A stretch of DNA of 64,000 bases from Planctomycetota bacterium (GTDB lineage Bacteria > Planctomycetota > Phycisphaerae > SM23-33), in contig JAKJER010000015.1 of NCBI GenBank assembly GCA_022705325.1, positions 62,001-126,000 of the forward strand. Direction: 5' to 3'. The notes beneath the pieces were generated by a model, which worked only from the letters and a program-made list of their open reading frames with translations, was not told the origin of the DNA and did no database searches. Made by a program: the position numbers and the translations under genes. This document shows positions 1 through 8,951 of the stretch, piece by piece. The number at the start of each line of letters is the position of its first letter. The stretch's first letter is position 1.

Positions 1-399
1 CCCTCGTTCGGGAACAATTTCAACAACAGGGTGGAAGAAGCCCTCGGCAACGCAGCCGATTTGAATACCGCCTTTCGAGAGGGAGTGTTCGGCGAAAGTC
101 CGAGACCCTTTGTCGGGTACTTTTTTGTCCTGGAGGAATGCCTCAAGTCCACGATGCCGATCAAGTTCGTTTCCCCTCATTTCTCAGGCATGCCCGAGTT
201 CGAGAATGCCAGCTACGCGGCCCGATACGAAATCCTCTGCCGCAAGCTCGTGCAGGAACAACTCTACGACGCAGCCGCTCTGGTGCTTACCGATCGTCGC
301 TCGGGCTCGACCGGAACGTTCCGCACCGCAAGTGAGCTTACCTGTCCGCGCCGTTTCGCTGCTACACTGGCAGGAACGATCGCGGCCATGACGGCCTGA
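1..399 (+). CDS. PaeR7I/XhoI-type type II restriction endonuclease, C-terminal part
   Basis: The reading frame is open from the left edge, so the start lies outside the window; about 132 residues are visible. The core from about residue 36, with VGYFFVLEE, then PHFSGMPEFENASYAARYE, then ILCRKLVQEQLYDAAALVLT, follows the conserved C-terminal half of the PaeR7I family, whose members cut CTCGAG as dimers. Known enzymes of this family are about 240-250 residues, so roughly half is missing. The cognate cytosine or adenine methyltransferase would be expected upstream, out of view. The base composition is less GC-rich than the next genes, which would fit horizontal acquisition. Whether the N-terminal half is intact cannot be judged. 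Family assignment is from memory of conserved sequence, moderately sure. Confidence 0.72.
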   Translation, partial: PSFGNNFNNRVEEALGNAADLNTAFREGVFGESPRPFVGYFFVLEECLKSTMPIKFVSPHFSGMPEFENASYAARYEILCRKLVQEQLYDAAALVLTDRRSGSTGTFRTASELTCPRRFAATLAGTIAAMTA

Positions 400-413
400 C
401 AGCCCTTTCCCTC

Positions 414-441
414 TTGACCCATTCTCCACCGAGAGTATGCT
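414..441 (+). promoter_or_regulatory. sigma-70-like promoter for the Gfo/Idh/MocA gene
   Basis: TTGACC at 414-419 and TATGCT at 436-441 are separated by 16 bp. A Shine-Dalgarno GAGGTAA lies at 451-457, just before the ATG at 461, so the leader would be short. Confidence 0.5.
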
Positions 442-460
442 GATACCCACGAGGTAACCC

Positions 461-1894
461 ATGAACAAGAAGACCAAGACCGAGCGTTCGAAGTTCACCC
501 GCAGGCAGTTGCTGGCCCGTACGGCCGGGGCGGCTGCCGCATTCACCATCGTCCCGCGGTTCGTGCTGGGCGGGCCCAAATTCGTCGCCCCCAGCGAGAA
601 GGTGTACATTGCCATCATCGGCTGCGGCGGGCAGGGGCGGACCAACTCGCGCTCGCTCTTCGGGCAGGACGACGCCCAGATCGTCGCCATCGCCGACCCC
701 ATGGACCAGCACGACTACAGCAAGTGGTACTACGGCGGGGTGGCCGGGCGACTGCCGGTCAAGGACGAGATCGTCAAGCACTACTCCAAGAACGATCCCC
801 AGTACAAGTGCAACGACTACGTCGACTTCCGCGACCTGTTCGAGAAAGAGAAGAACATCGACGCCATCCTGTGCGCCACGCCCGACCACTGGCACGCCCT
901 GGTGACGCTGGCGGCCATCAAGCGCGGCAAGCACGTCTACTGCGAGAAGCCCCTCACCCACAACATCGCCGAAGCTCGCGCCGTCGCCAAGGCCGCCGCC
1001 GAGGCCGGCGTGGCCACGCAGATGGGCAACCACGGGCGCAGCGACGAGGGCAACCGCATCACCTGCGAGATGGTCTGGGACGGCGCCATTGGCGAGGTCA
1101 AGGAAGTCCACGCCTGGTCCAGCGCGGGCGGTTGGGCCAGCGGGCGAGGCCGACCCCAGGGCACGCCCGACGTGCCCAAGGGCTTCGACTGGGACCTCTG
1201 GCTCGGGCCCCGGGCCGTCCGCCCCTACAACCCCGCTTACGCCCCCTACAACTGGCGCGGATGGTGGGACTTCGGCACCGGCTGCGTGGGCGACATGGCC
1301 GTCCACAACCTCGACCCCGCCTTCGCCTCCCTCAAGTTGGGTCACCCCACCAGCGTCGAGGCCGTCAAGACCGATTTCGTCGACAGCGACGTCATCGGCG
1401 GCAGCAACCACTTCGTGTGGCAGTTCCCCGCCGAGAACGGCCGGGGGCCCGTCACCGTGCACTGGTATGACGGCTCGCTCCAGCCGCCGCGTCCCGCGGA
1501 ACTGGAAGAAGGCCGGCGGATGGGCGAGGGCAGCAACGGCGTGCTCATCATCGGCGCCAAGGGCACGATCATGGGCGGCGGGTGGAGCAAGAGCCCGCGG
1601 ATCATCCCCGAGGCCAAGCAGAAAGCCTACGGCCGGCCGCCCAAGAGCCTCCCGCGCAGTCCGGGCCACCATCGCGACTGGCTCAACGCGTGCAAGGGCA
1701 AAGGCAAGGCGTGCAGCGACTTCAGCTATGGCGCCCGCCTGACCGAGTTCGTTCTGCTGGGCGACGTCGCCGTCCGCTCAGCCGGCAAGAAGATCCTCTG
1801 GGACGGGCCCAACATGAAGGTCACCAACGACAGCGCCGCACAGCGGATCGTCGAAGAGACCTACCGTGACGGCTTCAAACTGGGATCGATCTGA
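461..1894 (+). CDS. Gfo/Idh/MocA-family oxidoreductase with Tat signal
   Basis: The 477-residue protein opens with a twin-arginine signal (TRRQLL with Arg14-Arg15, then a hydrophobic Ala-rich stretch to about residue 37), so it is probably exported folded with its cofactor. A Rossmann fold follows with the nucleotide-binding glycines G54, G56 and G59, and the family's EKP motif is at 162-164 (catalytic Lys163 by analogy). The C-terminal half is the GFO_IDH_MocA substrate domain. These enzymes oxidise or reduce sugars, inositols and related polyols with NAD(P). Planctomycetes carry very many Tat-exported paralogues, and the substrate cannot be deduced. The gene stands alone, with its own promoter and a terminator at 1948. 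ATG 461 is chosen because GAGGTAA precedes it. Confidence 0.93.
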   Translation: MNKKTKTERSKFTRRQLLARTAGAAAAFTIVPRFVLGGPKFVAPSEKVYIAIIGCGGQGRTNSRSLFGQDDAQIVAIADPMDQHDYSKWYYGGVAGRLPVKDEIVKHYSKNDPQYKCNDYVDFRDLFEKEKNIDAILCATPDHWHALVTLAAIKRGKHVYCEKPLTHNIAEARAVAKAAAEAGVATQMGNHGRSDEGNRITCEMVWDGAIGEVKEVHAWSSAGGWASGRGRPQGTPDVPKGFDWDLWLGPRAVRPYNPAYAPYNWRGWWDFGTGCVGDMAVHNLDPAFASLKLGHPTSVEAVKTDFVDSDVIGGSNHFVWQFPAENGRGPVTVHWYDGSLQPPRPAELEEGRRMGEGSNGVLIIGAKGTIMGGGWSKSPRIIPEAKQKAYGRPPKSLPRSPGHHRDWLNACKGKGKACSDFSYGARLTEFVLLGDVAVRSAGKKILWDGPNMKVTNDSAAQRIVEETYRDGFKLGSI

Positions 1895-1923
1895 AGTTCC
1901 TTGATTCGCTGATTCGTCCAAAG

Positions 1924-1943
1924 CCTGCCTGCCGGCAGGCAGG
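1924..1943. repeat. palindromic CCTGCC/GGCAGG repeat, copy 1
   Basis: A perfect 20-bp palindrome of two CCTGCC-like blocks followed by their complement. It belongs to a family with further copies at 30708, 36382, 47613 and 54325, all outside genes. Here it sits directly upstream of the terminator hairpin. Confidence 0.7.
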
Positions 1944-1947
1944 GCAG

Positions 1948-1976
1948 GCCCACCCCTGAGGGGTGGGCTTTTCTTT
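1948..1976 (+). terminator. Rho-independent terminator after the Gfo/Idh/MocA gene
   Basis: GCCCACCCC at 1948-1956 pairs with GGGGTGGGC at 1960-1968 over a three-base loop and is followed by TTTTCTTT. It ends the transcript from 461-1894. Confidence 0.85.
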
Positions 1977-2048
1977 CGTCCTTGCGTCCGCCCGTTGGGT
2001 CCCTTTCATCTCTTCCGTCCGCCCTGCCCTGCCGGTATGCTGTCAGGC

Positions 2049-4610
2049 ATGGCCGACTCACCGGTGGTATTCGATCAGCCGTGGTTGCTGTTGCTGGCCC
2101 TGCTGGCCGGCCTGCCGGTGCTGGTACGTCTGTGGGGCAGGCGGCACGGGCGGCACGTGCCCTGGTGGTCGCTGACGCTCCAGGTGGCCGCAGTGCTGCT
2201 GGCGGCCGCTGCGATGGCTCGACCGGCTGTGCGGATCGGGCGGCGAGCAGAACTCCAATGGCTGATCCTGCGCGACGCGTCGGCGTCGACCCGGGGGCAA
2301 GGGCGGCACGAGTTGCCCTGGCCCGGCGGACTGAAGCGCCAGACGTGTCTCTTCGCGGACGGACTCGATCAGGAGACGGCGCCGGACGCGACCGCGACCG
2401 CGGCCACGGCCCCGGCCGAGACGGCCGCCGTAGATCCTTCCAGGACTCGCATCTCTCCCGCACTTCGTCTGGCGACGGCGTCGGCGGACAAGCTGGCGGG
2501 CGTGGTCATCCGCACCGACGGCCAGTTCCAGGACGACGACTGGCAACAGGCAGCCGCCGAGTTGGGCAGAAGCGACCTGGCGGTGGTCGTCGTGCCCATG
2601 GACAGCCCCCTCCCCGACGCGGCCGTGCGGGAACTGACCGCCCGGCGGCGGGCGGACGGCGCGATCGAGCTGGACCTGTCGCTGCTGTCCAACGCGCACA
2701 TGAATCGGCTGGTCCGGATCGTCCGCGAGCGACCCGGCGCAGCCGTCGTGCTCGAACGTCAGATGCAGTTGCTGGCGGGCGAGCCGGCCACCCTGCGGGC
2801 GGCTGACCGCTCGAGCACTGGAGATGCGGCGGTCTATCGCGCGGAGTTCGCGACGCCCGACGAACTGCCGCAGAATGACTCTGCCCGGGCGGCGGTGCTG
2901 CCACTGGAGCGTCGGGCGGCGGTGGTGGCCGCCCCGTCGGCGGCCAGCGCTGCTGCGGCCTGGCAGGCGCTCGGTGTGCCCAGCGTTTCGCTGGCGGCGG
3001 CCGATGCCCCGGCAGACCCGGGCGGCTGGATGAGCTATGCGGTGGTGGTGCTCGTGGATGCGACGGGCTCACTGCTGAGTCCCGCTCAGCGGTCAGCCCT
3101 GGCCACCTACGTCCGCGAGGGCGGCGGGCTGGTACAGGTCGGCACCGGGCCGCACCGCGACCTGGATGACCGCGACGATCCGCTCAACCAGGTGGCCGCC
3201 CTGGTTGCCAATCCGTTCGAGCGCCAGCCGTTGCGGGTGGTGGTGGTGCTGGACGCCTCGGGCTCGATGGCCGAGCAGGTCGCCGAGGGTAACCAGGCGG
3301 CGAGGGTCAAGTTCGACCTGGCGGGCGAGGCGGTGCTGTCATTGCGGCGTCACCTGACGGCCAGCGACTCGCTGGAGGTGATCGCCTTCTGCGACCAGGC
3401 CAGTACGATCTACGACAGCGGCACAACCGCGCCGGACATGGCCGAGCTTCGTCGCAAGCTCGCGGACGTCCGCCCGGCCGGGGCGACCGACATCATGAAA
3501 GCGCTGGCCTACGCGACGCGGACGCCGGCGACGCCGCAGCGCCCGGGCCTGGTGATCCTCGTCAGCGACCTGGAGCCGACGACCTACGAGGCGGCCAGGG
3601 GCAGGGACCTGTTCGACCCAGCTCGTGCGGCAGAGATGTTCGCCGACAAGCACCTGGGCCTGGCGATGGTGGCCACCGCCCCGCCGGGCGCCGGCGGGGG
3701 CGAGATACAGAAGCTGGAAGACCTGGCCCGCCGGCTGAACGCCCCGCTGGTGCGTCGCGACCGGCTGACGGGCCTGGCCGAGGTGTTCGCCCAGTTCATG
3801 CAGCGCGGGCGGGGCGACGCGGTGCGAAGCGGGCAGTTCGCAATGAGACTGCTGGGCCGACCTTTCGGCGTGGCGGAGTCAGCACCGGCGATCGAGGCCT
3901 ACGTGGCGTCGGCGGCGCAGGGCGGGGGGGCGTCCGCCGCGGAAGTGCTGGGGTTGGTCGGCGGCGATCCGGTACTGGCTCGACGGCAGGTGGGGCTCGG
4001 GCGGTGCGTCTCGCTCGCGACGCCGCTGGGCCAGGGGCGAAACGAGGCCCTCAGTGGTTCGCCCTGGCTGGCCGGCTCGCTGGCCGGCGCGGGGCGGTGG
4101 ACAATGCGCCCCGGACAGGATCCGCGGTTCACCGGCAGCCTGGAACGGGCGGACGGCGGGCTCCGCGTTGAGGTGTCAGCCCGGGCCGGCGGAAAGTGGA
4201 TGAACGGCCTGGAGCTTCATGCGACGGCGCTGCGGTCCGCCCCCGGTGGCGCCGCCGACCGGGCGGAGATGCGCCAGACCGCACCCGGGCGATATGAGGC
4301 GACGTTGCCGAGCGACGGCGCTGTGAGCGTGGCCGTCCGCCGCAAGGACGCGAGCACGGTCTGGCAGGGGCGGCTGGCACGGACTTGCGAGCCGGAGTAC
4401 GCCGCCATCGGCCCCAACTGGACCAATCTCCGCCGCCTGGCGGAGTTGACGGGCGGGCGGCTGGTGTCGAGCCAGCCGGCGGAGATCCGCGAGTTGACTC
4501 GCCGTTGGAGCCGCCAACCCTACACGCAGATCTGGGCGCTGCTGCTGGCGGGAGCGCTGGCGGCGATGCTGACGGAATGGGCCCTGACTCGGGTGATCCG
4601 GACCCGCTAG
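2049..4610 (+). CDS. BatA-like membrane protein with von Willebrand factor A domain
   Basis: About 853 residues. Two hydrophobic segments near the N terminus (about residues 10-25 and 38-55) and one at the C terminus (about 830-848) flank a large extracytoplasmic part, the topology of BatA/aerotolerance-type proteins. A VWA domain starts near residue 395 with the metal-binding DxSGS motif (Asp402, in VVVVLDASGSM), and the later GATD contributes to the MIDAS site. The stretch before it (about residues 290-390) resembles the glutamine-amidotransferase-like fold often found in these proteins. A role in envelope integrity or MoxR-assisted complex assembly is possible, but no MoxR ATPase is adjacent. 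Upstream in-frame starts exist at 1995 and 2037. ATG 2049 is preferred because translation from it begins at the first membrane segment and TATGCT lies 7 bp upstream. Confidence 0.8.
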   Translation: MADSPVVFDQPWLLLLALLAGLPVLVRLWGRRHGRHVPWWSLTLQVAAVLLAAAAMARPAVRIGRRAELQWLILRDASASTRGQGRHELPWPGGLKRQTCLFADGLDQETAPDATATAATAPAETAAVDPSRTRISPALRLATASADKLAGVVIRTDGQFQDDDWQQAAAELGRSDLAVVVVPMDSPLPDAAVRELTARRRADGAIELDLSLLSNAHMNRLVRIVRERPGAAVVLERQMQLLAGEPATLRAADRSSTGDAAVYRAEFATPDELPQNDSARAAVLPLERRAAVVAAPSAASAAAAWQALGVPSVSLAAADAPADPGGWMSYAVVVLVDATGSLLSPAQRSALATYVREGGGLVQVGTGPHRDLDDRDDPLNQVAALVANPFERQPLRVVVVLDASGSMAEQVAEGNQAARVKFDLAGEAVLSLRRHLTASDSLEVIAFCDQASTIYDSGTTAPDMAELRRKLADVRPAGATDIMKALAYATRTPATPQRPGLVILVSDLEPTTYEAARGRDLFDPARAAEMFADKHLGLAMVATAPPGAGGGEIQKLEDLARRLNAPLVRRDRLTGLAEVFAQFMQRGRGDAVRSGQFAMRLLGRPFGVAESAPAIEAYVASAAQGGGASAAEVLGLVGGDPVLARRQVGLGRCVSLATPLGQGRNEALSGSPWLAGSLAGAGRWTMRPGQDPRFTGSLERADGGLRVEVSARAGGKWMNGLELHATALRSAPGGAADRAEMRQTAPGRYEATLPSDGAVSVAVRRKDASTVWQGRLARTCEPEYAAIGPNWTNLRRLAELTGGRLVSSQPAEIRELTRRWSRQPYTQIWALLLAGALAAMLTEWALTRVIRTR

Positions 4611-4654
4611 CCGCCTGGCGCAGAGGGGTGACGGCATGGCCCGTCCCGACGAGT

Positions 4655-5095
4655 CTAGATCAGCTTCCGAAGCAGTTCGATGCCGAACCCGGCCAAGGAG
4701 CCGAGTTCCTCGCTTCGGGTGACTCGGCAGACATAGACAACGACGCGAACGTCCCGCCGGTTGTGGCAGAAGGGTGAGTTGGGGAGGGTCAGCTCTATGT
4801 GGAGTTCCTGCCCGCTCAGGATGCGCTTGTAGGGACGGACCAGGACGTACACGCCTGTTTCTGAGAAGTTGGCGGTGCGCCCACGGGCCAGCAGCCGTCC
4901 GCGCCGGTCGCGCAGCACGACCGGATAGGCGGCGGGCATACGAACGCTTCGCCGTTTTTCGTCTGTACGCACCGTCATATGCATCTCGGGAGGGGGCGGG
5001 TCAGGCCGCCCCGGCACGGGGAACCATACAATATGTAAGTCGGTAAGCACTTGGCGGGGGTTGAACAGCGCGCGCGGTTTCTGCCGGATGCCCAT
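4655..5095 (-). CDS. PilZ-domain protein
   Basis: A 146-residue protein read against its neighbours. The PilZ c-di-GMP signature is intact: R48xxxR52 (RRSVR) and N76xS78xxG81 (NFSETG), the two parts that wrap the dinucleotide. The domain fills residues 45 to the end; the first 40 residues are poorly conserved. No output domain is attached, so it likely acts as a small c-di-GMP receptor on a partner protein. ATG 5095 is preferred over a TTG at 5128 because GGAGCGGGG precedes it. A later ATG at 4984 or 4978 would give a minimal PilZ protein. The gene converges on the VWA gene with a 44-bp gap. Confidence 0.85.
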   Translation of the reverse strand: MGIRQKPRALFNPRQVLTDLHIVWFPVPGRPDPPPPEMHMTVRTDEKRRSVRMPAAYPVVLRDRRGRLLARGRTANFSETGVYVLVRPYKRILSGQELHIELTLPNSPFCHNRRDVRVVVYVCRVTRSEELGSLAGFGIELLRKLI

Positions 5096-5218
5096 TGCCC
5101 CGCTCCGGACGTGTCCCGGGCGTCTCAAACCCGCTGGCTGACTGCTTGATTTGCCGGCCGGGAATGCTACACTGGCCCGCTACCTTGTCGCTCGAGCCTG
5201 TACCGCTCGCGACGGAGG

Positions 5219-5227
5219 TGCTATAAT
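5219..5227 (+). promoter_or_regulatory. extended -10 promoter for the radical SAM operon
   Basis: TGCTATAAT fits an extended -10 element (TGnTATAAT). No good -35 lies at the usual distance, which extended -10 promoters can tolerate. The leader to the first start codon would be about 40 nt. Confidence 0.45.
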
Positions 5228-5272
5228 CACGCGGAGCCAGCCAGGAGTTGGCCCGCCAGGACAAGCAGAGAG

Positions 5273-6571
5273 TTGACAAAAGACAGCGGCAATTCAGCGG
5301 TCGAGGCCCTGCGCGGCAGGACATTGTGGATTCCCCGCATGACCTACGTCGGCGGGCGGATGATGGCGTCGGTCTTTCGGTCTATCGGGCTGGAAGCCTC
5401 CGTCACGCCCCCCTCCGACGAGCGCACGCTCGAGCTGGGGGGGCTCCACACCAGCGGGGAGGAGTGCTACCCCGAGAAGGTCACCCTGGGCGACTTCCTT
5501 CGAATCATTCACGCCGACGATTTCGACCGTGATCGCACCGCCTTCTTCATGCCCACGGCGGAGGGGCCCTGCCGCTTCGGGCAGTATGCCCCCTACCTCC
5601 GCCAGGTACTGGACGAGATGGGCTACCCGGACGTGCCGGTGGTTTCGCCCACCAGCAAGAACAGCTACGGGGGCTTCGCCGACCACGCCCCCGACATGGT
5701 CCGCCGTTTGTGGCGGGGTCTGGTCTGCGGCGACATTCTCAACCGCATGCTCTTGCGGACCCGCCCTTACGAGACCGAGATCGGGCGGGCTGACGAGACT
5801 TTCGAACGGAGCATCGACCTGGTCGAGGAGGCGATCGAGGACCCCGGCCTCCGCCCGAGCGACCGCCTGGGACGGATGGTCGAGGCGATGACGAAGGCCC
5901 GCGACCTCTACCGCAGCGTTCCCGCCCGCTACACCAAGGACCGCCCGCTGATCGGCGTGGTGGGCGAGATCTTCTGCCGCCTGAACAACTTCAGCAACAA
6001 CGAGGCCGTCCGCAAGATCGAAGCCCACGGCGGCGAGGCGTGGCTCAGTGACGTCGGCGAGTGGGTCTGGTACACCAACTGGTCCCACCGCGACATGCTG
6101 CGCCGCGAGGGAAAACGGTTCTCCCTGGCCATGCTCGGGGCTATGGTCCGCGACCGCTTCCAGCGGGCCGACGAGGAGGCCCTGCTCAAACCTTTCGCCG
6201 ACGACCTCGCCGGCTATGAGGAGCCCCACGACACGCACCACGACGTCCTGCGCCCGGCCTGGCCCTACCTGCCCGCCGACGGCGCCCTGGGCGAAATGGT
6301 GCTCTCGGTGGGCAAAGCCATCTACCTGCACGGCAAGGGGGCTGACGGCATCATCGACATCAGCCCCTTCTCGTGCATGAACGGGATCGTCTCCGAAGCG
6401 GTCTATCACGCCGTGGCCCGCGATCACGACGATATCCCCATCCGGAATTTCTATTTCGATGCCTCCAGCTCCAACATGGACCGGGACCTGGACATCTTCA
6501 TGGAGCTGGCCGTCAGCTACCGCAAGCGTAAGACCCGCGTGCGGCGTTATCCGGCGGTCTTCGAGTCGTGA
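5273..6571 (+). CDS. 2-hydroxyacyl-CoA dehydratase activase-related protein
   Basis: A 432-residue protein matching the C-terminal block of large acyl-CoA dehydratase activase-type proteins (DUF2229/HgdB-like region). Recognisable blocks are LWIPRMTYVGGR near the start, GEECYPEKVTLGD, PTAEGPCRFGQYAPYL, and DISPFSCMNGIVSEAV near the end. Conserved cysteines in these blocks could bind an Fe-S cluster. Here the unit stands alone, without the ASKHA ATPase half that would make an activase. Characterised relatives assist radical-type dehydration of 2-hydroxyacyl-CoA; the role of the lone form is unknown. The start is a TTG with a weak AGAGAG ahead of it; the next ATG (5339) would cut into the conserved LWIPRM block. 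It lies 10 bp upstream of a radical SAM gene and is probably cotranscribed. Confidence 0.72.
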   Translation: MTKDSGNSAVEALRGRTLWIPRMTYVGGRMMASVFRSIGLEASVTPPSDERTLELGGLHTSGEECYPEKVTLGDFLRIIHADDFDRDRTAFFMPTAEGPCRFGQYAPYLRQVLDEMGYPDVPVVSPTSKNSYGGFADHAPDMVRRLWRGLVCGDILNRMLLRTRPYETEIGRADETFERSIDLVEEAIEDPGLRPSDRLGRMVEAMTKARDLYRSVPARYTKDRPLIGVVGEIFCRLNNFSNNEAVRKIEAHGGEAWLSDVGEWVWYTNWSHRDMLRREGKRFSLAMLGAMVRDRFQRADEEALLKPFADDLAGYEEPHDTHHDVLRPAWPYLPADGALGEMVLSVGKAIYLHGKGADGIIDISPFSCMNGIVSEAVYHAVARDHDDIPIRNFYFDASSSNMDRDLDIFMELAVSYRKRKTRVRRYPAVFES

Positions 6572-6581
6572 AGGCGGTGTG

Positions 6582-8474
6582 ATGATCGAATCCGTACGCA
6601 ACGATACGTCTTGTCCCACCGCAGGCAGCCCCTGTCGCGAACTGGACGACTTCCGCGCCCGCATGAGGCGATTCGCCGAGAGCTTCGGACAGCTCCCCGT
6701 CGCCATCCAGGCCACCTGCCCCGCCTGCCGCAGCGTCGTCCCCGCCGCTTTCGAACGCCCCGGCGACCAGATCGTCCTGCGGATCGACTGCCCCGCCTGC
6801 GGCACCGAGCGACAGGTCCACCACGACGCCATCTGGACCCCGCTGGTCAGCGACTTCCCCGGCTCGGCCGAGCGGACCTTCAGCGGCTCGCGAATCCTGC
6901 CCAACCTGCGACGCCTGCCCCGAACCGTCCAGACCCTCTGCCCGGAATGCTCCGCCGTCATCCTGGGACGCTACTTCGTCCAGGACGGCGCGGTGCTCAT
7001 CGAGAAGACCTGCCCCGAGCACGGCTACTTCCGCGACTGCATCAACCGCGACGTGCTGTTGTTCTCCAGGGCTGCCTGGTGGTCCTTCGAGGAGCATCCC
7101 GGCCAGCAGTTCCCCCAGGTTGACGCCGGCGAGTGCTGCCCCAGCGACTGCGGGCTGTGCAACCAGCACATCTCCAGCCCGTGCCTGGCGCAGATCGACC
7201 TGACCAACCGCTGCAACATGCGCTGCCCCATCTGCTTCGCCAACGCCAACGCGGCCGGGCGGGTCAGCCAGATCGACTACGACCAGGCCGTCCGCCAGCT
7301 CCAGGCCCTTCGGGACCTGCGGCCCCATCCGTGTACGGCCATCCAGTTCACCGGCGGCGAGCCGACTATCCACCCCGACTTCCTGCGGATCGTCTCGACC
7401 GCCCGCGACATGGGCTTCTCTCACATCCAGATCGCCACCAACGGCATCCGCATCGCCGACTACGACTTCGCCCGTCGCTGCCACGAGGCGGGCCTGCACA
7501 CGCTGTACCTCCAGTTCGACGGGATCGGGGAAGAGCCCTACCGCCAGACCCGCAACTACCCCGGCATCTGGGAGAAGAAGCTGGCGGCAGTCGAGAACTG
7601 CCGCAGGATCGGCATGAAGATCTGCCTGGTCCCCACGATCGTCCGGGGCATCAACGACGACCAGGTGGGCCCGATCTTCCAGTTCGCGGTGGACAACATC
7701 GACGTCATCAGCGCCATCAGCTACCAGCCGGTCTCGTTCACCGGGCGGATCAGCCTGGACGAGTTGGAGCGCAACCGCTACACGCTGGGCGACCTGGCCC
7801 GCGGGATCGCCGCCGCCAGCGGCGCCTCCCCCATGCGGGACATGTTCCCCCTCAGCGTGGTCGTGCCCCTCTCGCAGATCCTGGAAGCGTTGACGGGCAA
7901 CCCCAAAATCCGCCCCTCTTGCCACACCGACTGCGCGTTCGGCACCTACTTCCTGGTCTCGCCCGAGGGCAAGGCGTATCCGTTCCCACAGGTGATCGAC
8001 ATCGAGGGCATGTTCACGGACATGAACCGCATTGCCGCCCGCATCCGTCGGCGCGGGCGGGCCACCTGGCTGGACAAGTGGCGCACCTGGCGGATGTTCA
8101 AGCGCCACTTCCGCAGCGAGGCCGCCCCGCCGGACCTCACTGTCAAACGATTCGTCCGCTCCCTCCAGGGCCTGGTGGACAAAAACGTCGGACGCGGCGA
8201 AGGCGAGAAGTTCACCTACAAGACCCTGCTCTGCGCGGGCATGCACTTCCAGGACCGCTACAACTATGACGTCGAGCGATCCAAGCGCTGCGTCATCCTC
8301 TATTCCACCCCGCGGGGAATCTTCCCCTTCTGCACCTGGAATTGCGGGCCGGAATACAGGACAATCGTCGAACGAGAGTACGCCGCACGGACCGACGGCG
8401 GGGCGAACGACCCCGAAGCGGACGGACGGGCGGCCCAACCTCAGAGCGAACCCGTTCAGGAGACCACGCCATGA
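6582..8474 (+). CDS. radical SAM enzyme of the tetraether synthase (Tes/MJ0619) family
   Basis: A 630-residue protein. Two cysteine-rich ribbons occupy the N terminus: CPAC...CPAC (about 45-73), then CPEC...TCPEHG (about 122-150). The radical SAM motif CNMRCPIC has Cys211, Cys215 and Cys218 to hold the [4Fe-4S] cluster that cleaves SAM. After the barrel come CHTDCAFG and a C-terminal block with ERSKRCVILYSTPRGIFPFC, both hallmarks of the MJ0619/Tes family. Archaeal Tes couples isoprenoid chains of two lipids to form tetraethers, and bacterial homologues are implicated in membrane-spanning lipids. The lipid-linking role here is inference; related proteins may be methylases or C-C coupling enzymes with other substrates. 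ATG 6582 follows the upstream stop by 10 bp, and the end overlaps the next gene by ATGA. Confidence 0.78.
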   Translation: MIESVRNDTSCPTAGSPCRELDDFRARMRRFAESFGQLPVAIQATCPACRSVVPAAFERPGDQIVLRIDCPACGTERQVHHDAIWTPLVSDFPGSAERTFSGSRILPNLRRLPRTVQTLCPECSAVILGRYFVQDGAVLIEKTCPEHGYFRDCINRDVLLFSRAAWWSFEEHPGQQFPQVDAGECCPSDCGLCNQHISSPCLAQIDLTNRCNMRCPICFANANAAGRVSQIDYDQAVRQLQALRDLRPHPCTAIQFTGGEPTIHPDFLRIVSTARDMGFSHIQIATNGIRIADYDFARRCHEAGLHTLYLQFDGIGEEPYRQTRNYPGIWEKKLAAVENCRRIGMKICLVPTIVRGINDDQVGPIFQFAVDNIDVISAISYQPVSFTGRISLDELERNRYTLGDLARGIAAASGASPMRDMFPLSVVVPLSQILEALTGNPKIRPSCHTDCAFGTYFLVSPEGKAYPFPQVIDIEGMFTDMNRIAARIRRRGRATWLDKWRTWRMFKRHFRSEAAPPDLTVKRFVRSLQGLVDKNVGRGEGEKFTYKTLLCAGMHFQDRYNYDVERSKRCVILYSTPRGIFPFCTWNCGPEYRTIVEREYAARTDGGANDPEADGRAAQPQSEPVQETTP

Positions 8475-8947
8475 AGATCACCGTAAGCATCGTCCTGTCG
8501 CTGTTGACCGCCGCCTGGATGTGCGGGTGCGAGCGGCCACCCCAGTTCCCGCCCTTGCCCGAGATCTCCAACAGCGCAAGCGGGAACGGGGCGATGGTCG
8601 CCCTGGCCCTGCCCAAACGGTCGCTGAAGATCGGCGAGACCGTCCAGGCCACCATCATCGTCCGCAATACGACCGACCAGCCCATGCGGATCGACGCGAC
8701 CACGTCGGCCCCCTATCACATCCGCGTCTACCGCGCCACCAGTGTCGGCTGGGAGGTCACCAAGCAGTATCCCGAGGCCGCCTTGATGGTCATGTCGCCA
8801 TGGACGCTCGAGCCCCAGACCCAGCGGACCTTCAGCGCCAAGCTGCCCGTTGAGCCCGACTGGCCCACCGGAACAGTCCGCATTACGGCCGGGATCAACG
8901 GCCTGGGCGACATCCACCCCGGCCTGACGGTCATAGTGGCCCGCTAA
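8471..8947 (+). CDS. small lipoprotein with BsuPI-like beta domain
   Basis: A 158-residue protein whose ATG overlaps the stop of the radical SAM gene (ATGA). The first 17 residues form a signal peptide ending in a lipobox-like WMCGC, so Cys18 or so is probably lipidated. The rest is an all-beta domain with VQATIIVRNTTDQPM, then YHIRVYRA, then PEPDW-like turns, the pattern of the BsuPI intracellular proteinase-inhibitor fold (PF12690), which in exported proteins is common but functionally unclear. Translational coupling ties it to the Tes-like enzyme. It may be a scaffold or sensor for the operon. A protease-inhibitor function is not established. Confidence 0.65.
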   Translation: MKITVSIVLSLLTAAWMCGCERPPQFPPLPEISNSASGNGAMVALALPKRSLKIGETVQATIIVRNTTDQPMRIDATTSAPYHIRVYRATSVGWEVTKQYPEAALMVMSPWTLEPQTQRTFSAKLPVEPDWPTGTVRITAGINGLGDIHPGLTVIVAR

Positions 8948-8951
8948 CGGC

